Source: Nocardia sp. BSTN01 (GTDB lineage Bacteria > Actinomycetota > Actinomycetes > Mycobacteriales > Mycobacteriaceae). Taken from it: a stretch of 64,000 nucleotides of DNA. A model generated the notes under the pieces. The model saw only the letters and a program-made list of their open reading frames with translations, made no database searches and was not told where the DNA came from. A program made the position numbers and the translations under genes. Shown here in pieces: positions 1-7,460 of this stretch (its first letter is position 1; each line of letters starts with the position of its first letter). The stretch covers positions 62,001-126,000 of the forward strand of contig NZ_JADKYP010000017.1 of assembly GCF_015354405.1 (NCBI RefSeq), in the 5' to 3' direction.

Positions 1-547
1 CACCTCCGATTCCGAGATCCTCGACCAGCGCCAGAAACGCCCGTGCGTACGGCGAGACCGCGGTTTCGTCCCGGGCTCGCCGCCAGTCGACCTGTTCCCG
101 CAGATCCCGGGCGATCGCCAGTAGCCGGGTGAAATCGAGCCGGTGCGGGTCGAGAACCATCAATTTGTCCACCATCAGATCGGTGCCGCTGAGCACCGGA
201 GCCGCCGCCGGGCCTATCCGCATCCAGGTCGCGCGGCCCAGCAGATCGTCGTCGACGTTGCGGTAATTGGGCCGGAAGATCAAGTCCACCAGCGTATTTC
301 CGTCGTACACCTTGGTCAGCCAGTCCTCCGGCGGGTCGACGGCATGCAGCCCGGACGCGGTCAGGATGTCGCGGGCCCGGAAGGCATCGGCCGGTTTGAC
401 GTAGATGTCGACGTCGTGGTCGCTCGCGGGCCCCCCGCGCGCGTACACCGCGCAGCCGCCGCCGACCGCGAAGTCGATCTCGTGGGCCAGCAGCGTGTTC
501 ACCACCTTGGTGAGCGTGTGCAGCAACTGCTCTATCGAGGCAGTCAT
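1..547 (-). CDS. Nucleotidyltransferase-fold protein (3' end beyond window)
   Basis: The frame is open from an ATG at 547 to the left edge (at least 182 codons), so the C-terminus is missing. Near residue 30 it has a Gly-Gly-Gly motif followed by SDHDVDIYV, the GG...D-x-D active-site pattern of the Pol-beta/MNT nucleotidyltransferase superfamily (compare AadB- or YbjN-like small transferases that move a nucleotide onto an alcohol, amine or RNA/protein substrate). A hydrophobic helix and a DLMVDKLMVLD segment follow, as in uncharacterised actinobacterial members. It is the last visible gene of a leftward run after the molybdopterin oxidoreductase and a 162-aa protein. The 32-nt gap upstream contains a possible SigB-type promoter. 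The substrate cannot be read from the sequence. Confidence 0.72.
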   Translation of the reverse strand, partial: MTASIEQLLHTLTKVVNTLLAHEIDFAVGGGCAVYARGGPASDHDVDIYVKPADAFRARDILTASGLHAVDPPEDWLTKVYDGNTLVDLIFRPNYRNVDDDLLGRATWMRIGPAAAPVLSGTDLMVDKLMVLDPHRLDFTRLLAIARDLREQVDWRRARDETAVSPYARAFLALVEDLGIGG

Positions 548-556
548 AGCGGGCGC

Positions 557-581
557 ATACCCGCTGTCGGCAGCGGTATTC
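557..581 (-). promoter_or_regulatory. Possible SigB/SigF-type promoter, nucleotidyltransferase
   Basis: On the minus strand GAAT is followed after 15 nt by GGGTAT, fitting the loose GNNT-N14-16-GGGTAT form. The -10 ends 9 nt before the ATG at 547, as at several better examples in this window. The -35 is poor (GAAT, not GTTT), so this is tentative. Confidence 0.33.
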
Positions 582-1068
582 ACGGCGTCGCGACGGCCTG
601 CGGCGCCGTCTCCTTGATCTTGGCATTGGCCCAGCGCATTTGCCGCAACGTCTCCGGATGGCAGTCGGAAGCCAGAGCCAGCAGTTCGCTGTCTCGCGCC
701 GCCTGTGCCGCCTGCGCCAGGATTTCCCAATTCACCGAGACCACCGCCGCGTGGCTGTGGATCTCGCGCAGATCGCGCAGCAACAACAGGGCGGGCGCGT
801 GGCGCCGACCGACCAGGGTGCCGAGCGCCCGGCGCGCCGATTCCACCGGTCCGGCGACCGACAGCGGGGACGCGTCCAGGTGCAGGCCACGCCGTTCCCC
901 GGTGTCGGCCAGTTTGCGGCGATGCTCGTCGGTCCAGACCAGCAGATCGCGGCACACGTGATGGACCTCGTGGTCGGTGCGGTGACGATCGGCGGTGCGG
1001 ATCAGCAGTTTGCCGAGATGGGTGTCACTGCGGTGTATTTCGGCGAGCATGGCGTCCAGGTCGTTCAT
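580..1068 (-). CDS. Hypothetical helical protein next to molybdopterin oxidoreductase
   Basis: A 162-aa protein whose ATG at 1068 overlaps the stop of the upstream molybdopterin oxidoreductase gene (ATGA), so the two are translationally coupled. The open frame continues further upstream, but that part is antisense-like and inside the oxidoreductase gene; I therefore start at the coupled ATG. It is predicted to be almost wholly alpha-helical and soluble, with histidines grouped as HEVHH near residue 35 and EIHSHAA near residue 105, which is suggestive of but not diagnostic for a metal-binding four-helix protein. No signal peptide or membrane segment is visible. I do not recognise the family. 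The tight coupling suggests an accessory or protective role for the oxidoreductase. Confidence 0.75.
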   Translation of the reverse strand: MNDLDAMLAEIHRSDTHLGKLLIRTADRHRTDHEVHHVCRDLLVWTDEHRRKLADTGERRGLHLDASPLSVAGPVESARRALGTLVGRRHAPALLLLRDLREIHSHAAVVSVNWEILAQAAQAARDSELLALASDCHPETLRQMRWANAKIKETAPQAVATP

Positions 1069-3491
1069 CGCGCACTCCGCTCCAGTTCGACCGCCGGGGT
1101 GGTGGTTCGTTCCGCTCGCCGGCCGGCACGCACGAGTTCCAACGCGGCCGCACCGGATTTGAACAGCGGTTGTTTGGATACCGGATCCCATTCGGTGGGG
1201 GTGAGCTCGTTGGCGGCGGTGCCGTCCTTCCCGGCGGGGCGATCGCCGGCCGCGGTATCCCAGTAGCCGTAGTGGAACGGGAGGAAGACCACGCCGGGAC
1301 GGATGTCGCCGATGCGCAGCCGGGCCGTCACCTGCCCGCGCGCGGTGCGCACACGCACCAGGTCGCCGTCGTCCCACCCTTCGCGCCGGGCGTCCTCGGC
1401 GGCCATCTCCACCCACACTTCCGGCGCGGCGGCCTGCAGCTGCGGAACCCGGCCGGTTTTGGTGCGGGTGTGGAAGTGGTAGAGCGTGCGACCGGTGATC
1501 AGGGCATACGGATAGTCCTCACTCGGCGATTCGTGCCGCGGCAGATACTCCGCCGCCTTGATGATCGCGCGACCCTCGGGGTTCAGCGCGCGATACTCGG
1601 TCGGCTCCAACGGTGCTCCGGTGATCAGATCACGTCCGTAGGTTTCGCAATCCTGCGGCGCGGCACGGAATTTCGCGTCGGCGTACAAGCGCTCGGTGCC
1701 CTCCGGATGTTCCTCGGTGCACGGCCACTGGATACCGCCCAGCGCCCGAAGTTTCGCGTAGCTCATGCCCGAGTAGTCGCACAGGCGTCCCGCACTGCAC
1801 CGCTTCCACTGCTCGAACACCTCTTCCGGCGTCCGCCACGGCAGCAGCGGTGCGCCGTCGGCATCGCGCAGATCCAGGCGGCGGGCGTAGTCGAGGAAGA
1901 TGTCCAGATCCGGCCGGGCGGCGCCGGGCGGCTCGACCGCCTTCTCCGACAGGTGCACGGTGCGGTCGGCGTTGGTGAAGGTGCCGGTCTTCTCGCCCCA
2001 GGTCGCCGCAGGCAGCACCACATCCGCCAATTGCGCCGTCTCGGACAGGAAGATGTCCTGCACGACGAGAAACAGCCGCCGCTGCGACAGCAGGGCGCGC
2101 ACCCGCGCGAGTTCGGGCAGCGAGACCGCCGGATTGGTGCCGTTGACATACAGGAAGCGGATCGACCCGTCCTCGACGAAGCGCAGGATCTGCATCAGAT
2201 GCGTCGGCGCGCTGAAGTGCGGTATGCGTTCCGGATCCACTTTCCACAACCGCGCCAGTTCCTCGACGTGAGAATCGTTGGCCCAGTTGCGGAATCCCGG
2301 CAGATCGCCGTCGGCGCCGCATTCGCGGGTGTTCTGCGCGGTGGGCTGGCCGTTCATCTGCAGAACGCCGCAGCCGGGCCGGCCCAGCATGCCGCGAATC
2401 AGATGAATGTTGTTGACCTGCACCGCCGCCGCGGTGGCCTGGTGGGACTGGTAGAAGCCCTGCAGCACCGTCGACAGCACCCGCTCGCCGGTGCCGATCA
2501 CCCTCGCCGCGGCCCGCAGATCGGCGGCCGGCACGTCGCAGATCTCCGCCGCGCGTTCGGGCGTGCAGCCGGCGACCTGTTTGCTCAATTCGTCGAATCC
2601 GACGGTGTGCGCGTCGATGTAGTCGCGATCGATCCACTCGTTGCGGATCAGCTCGTGCAACAGCGCGTTCATCACCATCACGTTGGTGCCCGGGCGCGGC
2701 GCCAGATGGATGGTGGCCGCGCGCGCGACCTGCGTGGTGCGCGGATCGACGCAGACGAGGGCGGGCGGATTCGGGCCGCGCAGACGGTCGAGCATGCGCG
2801 ACCACAGCACGGTCTGGGTTTCGGCGACGTTGTGGCCGTAGAGCGCGATCACGTCGGCGTGGTCGACGTCGGCGTAACTGCCGGGCTGCCCGTCGGATCC
2901 GAACGATTCCTTCAGCGCCTCACCGGCGGTGGCGGTGCACAGCCGGGTATTGCCGTCGAGATGATTGGTGCCGATGCCGCCGCGGGCAAGGACGGTGAGC
3001 GCGTAGTACTCCTCGAGGAACAACTGCCCGGTGGTGTAGAAGCCGATCGATCCCGGCCCGCGCTCGTCCAGCAGCTCCCGGGTCCGCTCGGCCACCCTCG
3101 ACATGGCTGTGTCCCAATCGGTTTCGACCAGTTTGCCGCAGCGGCGCACCAGCGGGGCTTTCAGCCGGTCGGGAGAATTGTTGGCCTGCCAGCCGAACAG
3201 GTCCTTCGGCCCCAGCCGCCCGCGGTTGACCCGATCCCCGGCGCGGCCGCGGACCCCCACGATGCGGCCCTCGTGCACGGCGATATCCATCGCGTCGCCA
3301 TTGGAATGCAGCACCGAGGCGGTCGGCACCCAGCGTTCCACCATGTCCTCGCGCACACCTTCGGCCAGGAACATATCCACGCGTTCCGGCCACGGTTGCC
3401 CGGGGCCGTACGGAGTGCGCGTCCCCCACGGGTGCGCGATGCGGTCGTGTTCGATCGCCCCGGCCGCGTGGGTACCGGATCGGATATGCAT
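1065..3491 (-). CDS. Molybdopterin oxidoreductase lacking the N-terminal Fe-S cysteines
   Basis: An 808-aa member of the DMSO-reductase superfamily (nitrate reductase/formate dehydrogenase-like), cytoplasmic because no Tat signal is present. It keeps the motif NTRLCTATA with Cys-185 in the place of the molybdenum ligand of NapA/NasA-type enzymes, bis-MGD binding segments, and a C-terminal molydopterin dinucleotide-binding domain starting near residue 680 (ITGRTLYHFHTRT). The N-terminal domain that normally carries CxxCxxxC and a later RLCPKG cysteine reads TASVLHSNGDAMDI and GRLGPKDL, so all four [4Fe-4S] ligands are absent although the surrounding sequence (IVGVRGR, VNRGRL) is conserved. The start is an ATG with GAGGTGA 5 nt upstream. 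A SigB-type promoter lies 68 nt upstream. It heads an operon with the 162-aa protein. The substrate is unknown. Confidence 0.88.
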   Translation of the reverse strand: MHIRSGTHAAGAIEHDRIAHPWGTRTPYGPGQPWPERVDMFLAEGVREDMVERWVPTASVLHSNGDAMDIAVHEGRIVGVRGRAGDRVNRGRLGPKDLFGWQANNSPDRLKAPLVRRCGKLVETDWDTAMSRVAERTRELLDERGPGSIGFYTTGQLFLEEYYALTVLARGGIGTNHLDGNTRLCTATAGEALKESFGSDGQPGSYADVDHADVIALYGHNVAETQTVLWSRMLDRLRGPNPPALVCVDPRTTQVARAATIHLAPRPGTNVMVMNALLHELIRNEWIDRDYIDAHTVGFDELSKQVAGCTPERAAEICDVPAADLRAAARVIGTGERVLSTVLQGFYQSHQATAAAVQVNNIHLIRGMLGRPGCGVLQMNGQPTAQNTRECGADGDLPGFRNWANDSHVEELARLWKVDPERIPHFSAPTHLMQILRFVEDGSIRFLYVNGTNPAVSLPELARVRALLSQRRLFLVVQDIFLSETAQLADVVLPAATWGEKTGTFTNADRTVHLSEKAVEPPGAARPDLDIFLDYARRLDLRDADGAPLLPWRTPEEVFEQWKRCSAGRLCDYSGMSYAKLRALGGIQWPCTEEHPEGTERLYADAKFRAAPQDCETYGRDLITGAPLEPTEYRALNPEGRAIIKAAEYLPRHESPSEDYPYALITGRTLYHFHTRTKTGRVPQLQAAAPEVWVEMAAEDARREGWDDGDLVRVRTARGQVTARLRIGDIRPGVVFLPFHYGYWDTAAGDRPAGKDGTAANELTPTEWDPVSKQPLFKSGAAALELVRAGRRAERTTTPAVELERSAR

Positions 3492-3558
3492 GAGTCACCT
3501 CGGAGACGAAAAGTGGCGGAGGACCCGGTCCTGGCGACAGCCCCGGTCTGTGTGCGCC

Positions 3559-3583
3559 ATACCCGCGCCGACCGGGTTGTAAC
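3559..3583 (-). promoter_or_regulatory. SigB/SigF-type promoter, molybdopterin oxidoreductase
   Basis: On the minus strand GTTA-N15-GGGTAT matches the actinobacterial SigB/SigF consensus (GTTT-N14-16-GGGTAT). It lies about 68 nt upstream of the oxidoreductase ATG. It shares the 172-bp divergent spacer with the DUF4383 gene. Confidence 0.6.
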
Positions 3584-3663
3584 GGGTTCGCGCTGTTCGC
3601 GGCGGTCCGGGGCGGCTACCGTCGGAGTTACGGGCGAATCTTCGGTATTCGAAGGGAGCAGCG

Positions 3664-4185
3664 ATGGCCACCGCATCTGTATCTCGGCATCGGGCGCGGG
3701 TTTCCCCGGTGCAGGCCGCGGCCTATGTGGTCGGGGCGGCGTTCCTGGTGGTCGGGGTGCTCGGGTTCATCCCGGGCGTGACCACGAACTACGACATGCT
3801 CACCTGGACCGGACATCATTCCGGCGCCGAACTGTTCGGCGTGTTCCAGGTCTCGGCGCTGCACAACATCGTGCATCTGGTGTTCGGCGTCGCGGGTCTG
3901 GCGATGGGCCGCACGACGATGACCGCGCGGACCTATCTCATCGCCGGCGGCGTCGTCTACCTCGCGCTCTGGGTGTACGGCCTGGTCGTGGACAAGGAGT
4001 CGACCGCGAACGTCATTCCGGTCAATACCGCGGACAACTGGCTGCATCTGGGCCTCGGCGCGGCGATGCTGCTGCTCGGGCTGTTCCTCGGTCCGGCCGA
4101 CCGTCCCATCCTGTTCGAGGGCTCACCGCAGCCGGGACGGCCGGAATCCGCTCCGCCCGGCACCGGCCACGGGCAGACCGATTGA
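3664..4185 (+). CDS. DUF4383 membrane protein
   Basis: A 173-aa integral membrane protein with four predicted transmembrane helices (about residues 18-40, 60-83, 92-110 and 124-142). It has the features of DUF4383: a first helix ending in a GFIPGVTTNYD-type loop, HNIVHLVFGVAGL, and NTADNWLHLGLG before the last helix. The ATG at 3664 has GAAGGGAG 7 nt upstream. Members are widespread in actinobacteria near stress genes, and no biochemical function is established. It is transcribed divergently from the molybdopterin oxidoreductase and converges on the SDR at 4195-5034 with only 9 nt between stops. Confidence 0.88.
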   Translation: MATASVSRHRARVSPVQAAAYVVGAAFLVVGVLGFIPGVTTNYDMLTWTGHHSGAELFGVFQVSALHNIVHLVFGVAGLAMGRTTMTARTYLIAGGVVYLALWVYGLVVDKESTANVIPVNTADNWLHLGLGAAMLLLGLFLGPADRPILFEGSPQPGRPESAPPGTGHGQTD

Positions 4186-4194
4186 ACGAGCCGA

Positions 4195-5034
4195 TCAGAG
4201 AATCGGCCGGCCGCCGGTGACGGCGAGCCGGGCGCCGGAGATGTAGCTGCCGTCGTCGGAGGCGAGCAGCACATAGGAGGCGGCCAGTTCGGCGGGCTGT
4301 CCGGCCCGCCCGAGCGGGACGTCGTCACCGAAGTTGCGGACCTTCTCCACCGGCATGGTGGACGGGATCAGTGGCGTCCAGATCGGGCCGGGCGCGACGC
4401 TGTTGACGCGAATCCCCTTCTCCCCCAGCATCTGTGCGAGGCTGGCGCAGAAGTTGGCGATGGCCGCCTTGGTGGCGGCGTAGGGCGCCAGCGTCGGTGA
4501 GGGCATATCCGAATTCACCGAGGAGCTGCCGATGATCGAACCGCCCGCCGGCATATGCGGGACGGCCGCCTTCACCAGATGGAACAGCGCACCGACGTTG
4601 AGCTTGAACGTGTAATCCCATTCGTCGCCGGAGATCTCGTCGAGACTTTCGTGCGTCATCTGATACGCGGCGTTGCTGACCAGCACATCGATCTTGCCGA
4701 ATTCGGTTGCGGCGCGGTCGATGACTGCTTTGCAGTGTTCGGGATCGGACAGGTCGCCCGGCACCGCGACCGCCTTGCGGCCGGCCTGCTCAACCAGCGC
4801 GACGACCTGTTGCGCGTCCTCGTGTTCGTCGAGGTAGGAGATCAACACATCGGCGCCCTCGCGCGCGAAGGCGATGGCCACGGCTCGGCCGATTCCGCTG
4901 TCGGCGCCGGTGATCACCGCCGCCTTCCCGGTGAGTTTGCCCGACCCTCGATAGCTGTCCTCTCCGCAGTCCGGTTGCGGGGACATCCGCTGCTGCACCC
5001 CGGGGACCTGTTGTTGCTGCTCCGGAAAACCCAT
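4195..5034 (-). CDS. SDR family oxidoreductase, general-stress-protein-39 type
   Basis: A 279-aa classical/extended short-chain dehydrogenase. It has a proline/glutamine-rich N-terminal tail (about 40 residues) typical of the GspA39/YhxC/YdaD subgroup, the NAD(P)-binding motif TGADSGIGRA, the NNAG-position motif SNAAY, catalytic Ser-Ser in SSSVNS, and the YAATK catalytic pair, then VAPGPIWTPL. It should catalyse an NAD(P)-dependent carbonyl/hydroxyl reaction on an unknown substrate. In Bacillus, related proteins belong to the SigB general-stress regulon. Consistent with that, a clear SigB-type promoter lies 76 nt upstream. The ATG has AGGAG 8 nt before it. Confidence 0.92.
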   Translation of the reverse strand: MGFPEQQQQVPGVQQRMSPQPDCGEDSYRGSGKLTGKAAVITGADSGIGRAVAIAFAREGADVLISYLDEHEDAQQVVALVEQAGRKAVAVPGDLSDPEHCKAVIDRAATEFGKIDVLVSNAAYQMTHESLDEISGDEWDYTFKLNVGALFHLVKAAVPHMPAGGSIIGSSSVNSDMPSPTLAPYAATKAAIANFCASLAQMLGEKGIRVNSVAPGPIWTPLIPSTMPVEKVRNFGDDVPLGRAGQPAELAASYVLLASDDGSYISGARLAVTGGRPIL

Positions 5035-5109
5035 CGCGATCTCCTGTCGACGTGGCGGCGGTGGGAGGCCCCCCGTTCGCGTGGAGCCCGGGGAGCCTCA
5101 GCACTCGCG

Positions 5110-5134
5110 CTACCCGCACCCGCTACGGGCAAAC
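5110..5134 (-). promoter_or_regulatory. SigB/SigF-type promoter, general-stress SDR
   Basis: On the minus strand the sequence is GTTT-N15-GGGTAG, an excellent match to the actinobacterial SigB/SigF consensus. The -10 ends 75 nt before the SDR ATG at 5034. It is one of the best copies of the motif in this window. Confidence 0.7.
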
Positions 5135-5145
5135 CAGCGCCGCGC

Positions 5146-5694
5146 TCAGGGGGCGATCAGCCGCCGGGCCGCGCGCACGGTGGCGGCGCGCCGGTCCTCG
5201 GCGTCGTCGTCGTGCAGGGCGTGGACCGCGGAGGTGCGGGCCAGATCGGTCAGCAGGGTCAGCAGGGTCAGCGGTTGAAACGTGCCGGTGATCAGCCCGG
5301 CGCGCTGACCGCGGCGGATCTCGGCGATCTTGGGTGCGACCGCGCGCCGGATCGCCTCGTCGGCGCCCGGGATGTGGGTGCGCTCGATCTCCGCCCACGC
5401 CTGCAGCCGGGCGTTGTCGGGATGTCGCAGATAGTGATCGAAGAGCCTGCCGACATAGGACGGCAGGTCGCCCGCGTCCAGCGCGGTCTCGGCGGTGGTC
5501 TCGGTCGCCCACTGCTCGGTCACCGCCGCGTAGAGGTCGTCCTTGCCGGTGAAGTAGGCGTACAGGCGATCCTTGCTGGCATGGGCCGCCTCCGCGATCC
5601 GGTTGATCCGCGCCCCGGCGATGCCGTAGCGGGCGAACTCCGCCTTGGCCGCGGCGAGGATTCGCTCCCTGGTGGCATGGCCTGCTGCGCGCAT
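5146..5694 (-). CDS. TetR family transcriptional regulator (local repressor)
   Basis: A 182-aa TetR protein. The N-terminal helix-turn-helix spans residues 5-55 (RERILAAAKAEFARYG ... SKDRLYAYFTGKDDLY), followed by an all-helical ligand domain. The open frame extends to 6099, but only the ATG at 5694 gives a normal TetR N-terminus and leaves a spacer for operators; the longer reading would run through the divergent gene. Between it and the DUF4334 gene lie two perfect palindromes, so it very likely represses itself and the DUF4334-alcohol dehydrogenase operon. The ligand is unknown, presumably an alcohol/aldehyde or related substrate. Confidence 0.9.
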   Translation of the reverse strand: MRAAGHATRERILAAAKAEFARYGIAGARINRIAEAAHASKDRLYAYFTGKDDLYAAVTEQWATETTAETALDAGDLPSYVGRLFDHYLRHPDNARLQAWAEIERTHIPGADEAIRRAVAPKIAEIRRGQRAGLITGTFQPLTLLTLLTDLARTSAVHALHDDDAEDRRAATVRAARRLIAP

Positions 5695-5712
5695 GCCGCG
5701 GATCCTATCTTG

Positions 5713-5760
5713 CCGAACCAGCTGGTTCGGGTGTAGGTTCCCGAACCAGCTGGTTCGGGA
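5713..5760. promoter_or_regulatory. Two perfect palindromic TetR operators
   Basis: The 18-bp palindrome CCGAACCAGCTGGTTCGG occurs twice, at 5713-5730 and 5741-5758. The second copy extends to a perfect 22-bp palindrome (5739-5760). Centres are 28 bp apart, close to three helical turns. They fill the 82-bp spacer between the divergent TetR and DUF4334 genes, as expected for autorepression and cooperative binding of two dimers. Confidence 0.88.
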
Positions 5761-5776
5761 AACTGTGGAGGATTCG

Positions 5777-6244
5777 ATGACCGGGACAACCGAACGCTGG
5801 CGCGAGCTGGCGGCGCAATCGAGCGGAGTGTCGACCGAGGAGCTGGACCGGCTGTGGGCCGAACTCGCGGTCGTGCGCGCCGAGGACATCCTCGGCGAAT
5901 GGAAGGGCGCCGCCTTCCGAACCGGCCACCCGCTGTGCCGCGCACTGGACAAGAGCGGCTGGTACGGCAAGACCTTCCATTCGACGATGGATGCGAAACC
6001 GCTGATCTGCCGCGCCGAGGACGGCACGCTGTACTCCGATGTCGAACTGGGCGGCGGCGAGGCCACGCTGTGGAATATCGAATTCCGCGGCGAGGTCACC
6101 GCGACGATGGTCTACGACGGCCGCGCGGTGTTCGACCACTTCAAGCGCCTCGACGACAACACGCTGATGGGCATCATGAACGGACGACCCGAACTGGTGC
6201 TGGCCGCTGGCGAATACTTCTACTTCCTGCTCGAGCGGATCTGA
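5777..6244 (+). CDS. DUF4334 / GXWXG domain protein
   Basis: A 155-aa soluble protein. It carries LGEWKG near residue 40, the signature of the GXWXG domain, followed by a DUF4334 domain containing NIEFRGEVTATMVYDG and ending in a hydrophobic FYFLLERI. The ATG at 5777 has GGAGGA 5 nt upstream. The frame is open upstream to 5645, but that would cross both operators. It is followed 3 nt later by the GTG of the alcohol dehydrogenase, so the two are one operon. The family has no known activity but is repeatedly found beside alcohol or aldehyde dehydrogenases in actinobacteria. TetR control is inferred from the operators. Confidence 0.88.
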   Translation: MTGTTERWRELAAQSSGVSTEELDRLWAELAVVRAEDILGEWKGAAFRTGHPLCRALDKSGWYGKTFHSTMDAKPLICRAEDGTLYSDVELGGGEATLWNIEFRGEVTATMVYDGRAVFDHFKRLDDNTLMGIMNGRPELVLAAGEYFYFLLERI

Positions 6245-6247
6245 GCC

Positions 6248-7336
6248 GTGCCGGTGACCACTGCCGCGCTGTCGCGCGATCCGCGGGCCGCCTTCAGCCT
6301 GGAATCCGTCACGATCGACGAACCGCGCGCCGAGGAGATCCTGGTCCGGATCGAGGCGTCGGGAATCTGTCACACCGATCTGGTCTCCCGCGCCGCCGGC
6401 GCCGCCGACCGCCCGATCCTGCTCGGCCACGAGGGCGCGGGTGTGGTGGCGGCGGTCGGCGCCGACGTGGCGGGCGTGCGGCCCGGCGACCGGGTCGTGC
6501 TGACGTTCCGGCACTGCGGCAGCTGCCGCAACTGCCGGCTCGGCCGCCTGCCGTACTGCTCTCGATCCACCGCATTGAACCAGTTCGGCGGCCGTGCCGA
6601 TCGCTCGCCCCGCATCTCCGTCGACGGCACGCGCGTGCGCGACGGCTTCTTCGGGCAGTCGAGTTTCGCCGGATACGCGCTGAGCACCGCGGACAATACG
6701 GTCGTCGTCCCCAGCGACACCGATCTCACCGTCGCCGCCGCGCTGGGCTGCGGCTTCCAGACCGGCGCGGGCGCGATCCTGAATGTGCTCGTCCCCGAAC
6801 CGGATTCGCAGCTCGTGATCTACGGCGCGGGTGCGGTCGGCATGGCCGGGCTGCTGGCCGCGCGGACACGTCCCGGCACCACGGTGCTGGTGGTCGAACC
6901 GTCCGCCGATCGCCGGGCACTCGCCCTCGAACTCGGCGCGGCCGCCGCACTGGCCCCGGGCGACGAGACGGCCGCGACGATCGCCGAACTCACCGGCGGC
7001 GGCGCCACCCACGCCCTCGACACCACCGGTCGTCCCGACGTGCTCGCGGCGGCGGTGGCGGGGCTGGCCACCGGCGGCGCGGTGGCGGTGGTCGGCCTCG
7101 GCATCGGCGTCCCGCAACTCGATATGCGCGATATCGTGTTGGGCGGCAAGACCATTCACGGCTGCCTGGAGGGCGATGCCGTGCCGCAGCGGTTCATCCC
7201 GCAACTGCTCGAGTTCTACACGGCGGGCCGGCTGCCGCTCGACCGGCTGGTCCGGTCCTACCCGTACACCGAGATCGGCGCCGCCCTGGCCGACCACCAC
7301 GCGGGACGTGTCGTCAAACCCGTTCTGACCTGGTGA
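6248..7336 (+). CDS. Zinc-dependent NAD(P) alcohol dehydrogenase
   Basis: A 362-aa medium-chain dehydrogenase of the aryl/benzyl-alcohol dehydrogenase subgroup. Visible motifs are the catalytic zinc ligands CHTD (about residue 40) and GHEGAGVV (about residue 60), the structural zinc loop with CGSCRNC and a fourth Cys at LPYC, and the nucleotide-binding segment IYGAGAVGMAGLLAA. It should oxidise an alcohol to the aldehyde with NAD(P). The GTG start lies 3 nt after the DUF4334 stop. The arrangement TetR / DUF4334-ADH with palindromic operators suggests a substrate-inducible detoxification or catabolic unit for an aromatic or terpenoid alcohol; the actual substrate is not visible. Confidence 0.92.
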   Translation: MPVTTAALSRDPRAAFSLESVTIDEPRAEEILVRIEASGICHTDLVSRAAGAADRPILLGHEGAGVVAAVGADVAGVRPGDRVVLTFRHCGSCRNCRLGRLPYCSRSTALNQFGGRADRSPRISVDGTRVRDGFFGQSSFAGYALSTADNTVVVPSDTDLTVAAALGCGFQTGAGAILNVLVPEPDSQLVIYGAGAVGMAGLLAARTRPGTTVLVVEPSADRRALALELGAAAALAPGDETAATIAELTGGGATHALDTTGRPDVLAAAVAGLATGGAVAVVGLGIGVPQLDMRDIVLGGKTIHGCLEGDAVPQRFIPQLLEFYTAGRLPLDRLVRSYPYTEIGAALADHHAGRVVKPVLTW

Positions 7337-7352
7337 CAGCGACCGGCGCCGG

Positions 7353-7377
7353 GTTTCGCCGGAAACGTCGCGGGTAG
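7353..7377 (+). promoter_or_regulatory. SigB/SigF-type promoter, FUSC operon
   Basis: GTTT-N15-GGGTAG on the plus strand, 83 nt upstream of the FUSC start codon. It probably drives the operon FUSC, SRPBCC and FAD oxidoreductase and perhaps the genes beyond. Confidence 0.68.
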
Positions 7378-7460
7378 CTCGGCGCGTAGATGCCAGGCCA
7401 CCCGCGACGAAGGGACTGTTCATTCCGCCTCTCGGATATCGCGCACGAGCGGCGCGACGA

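Noticed and set aside
705-4220. 1171-codon open frame on the plus strand
   Set aside because: It runs antisense to the molybdopterin oxidoreductase; the product is Arg/Gly/Ala-rich with no domain. It is a GC-bias shadow.
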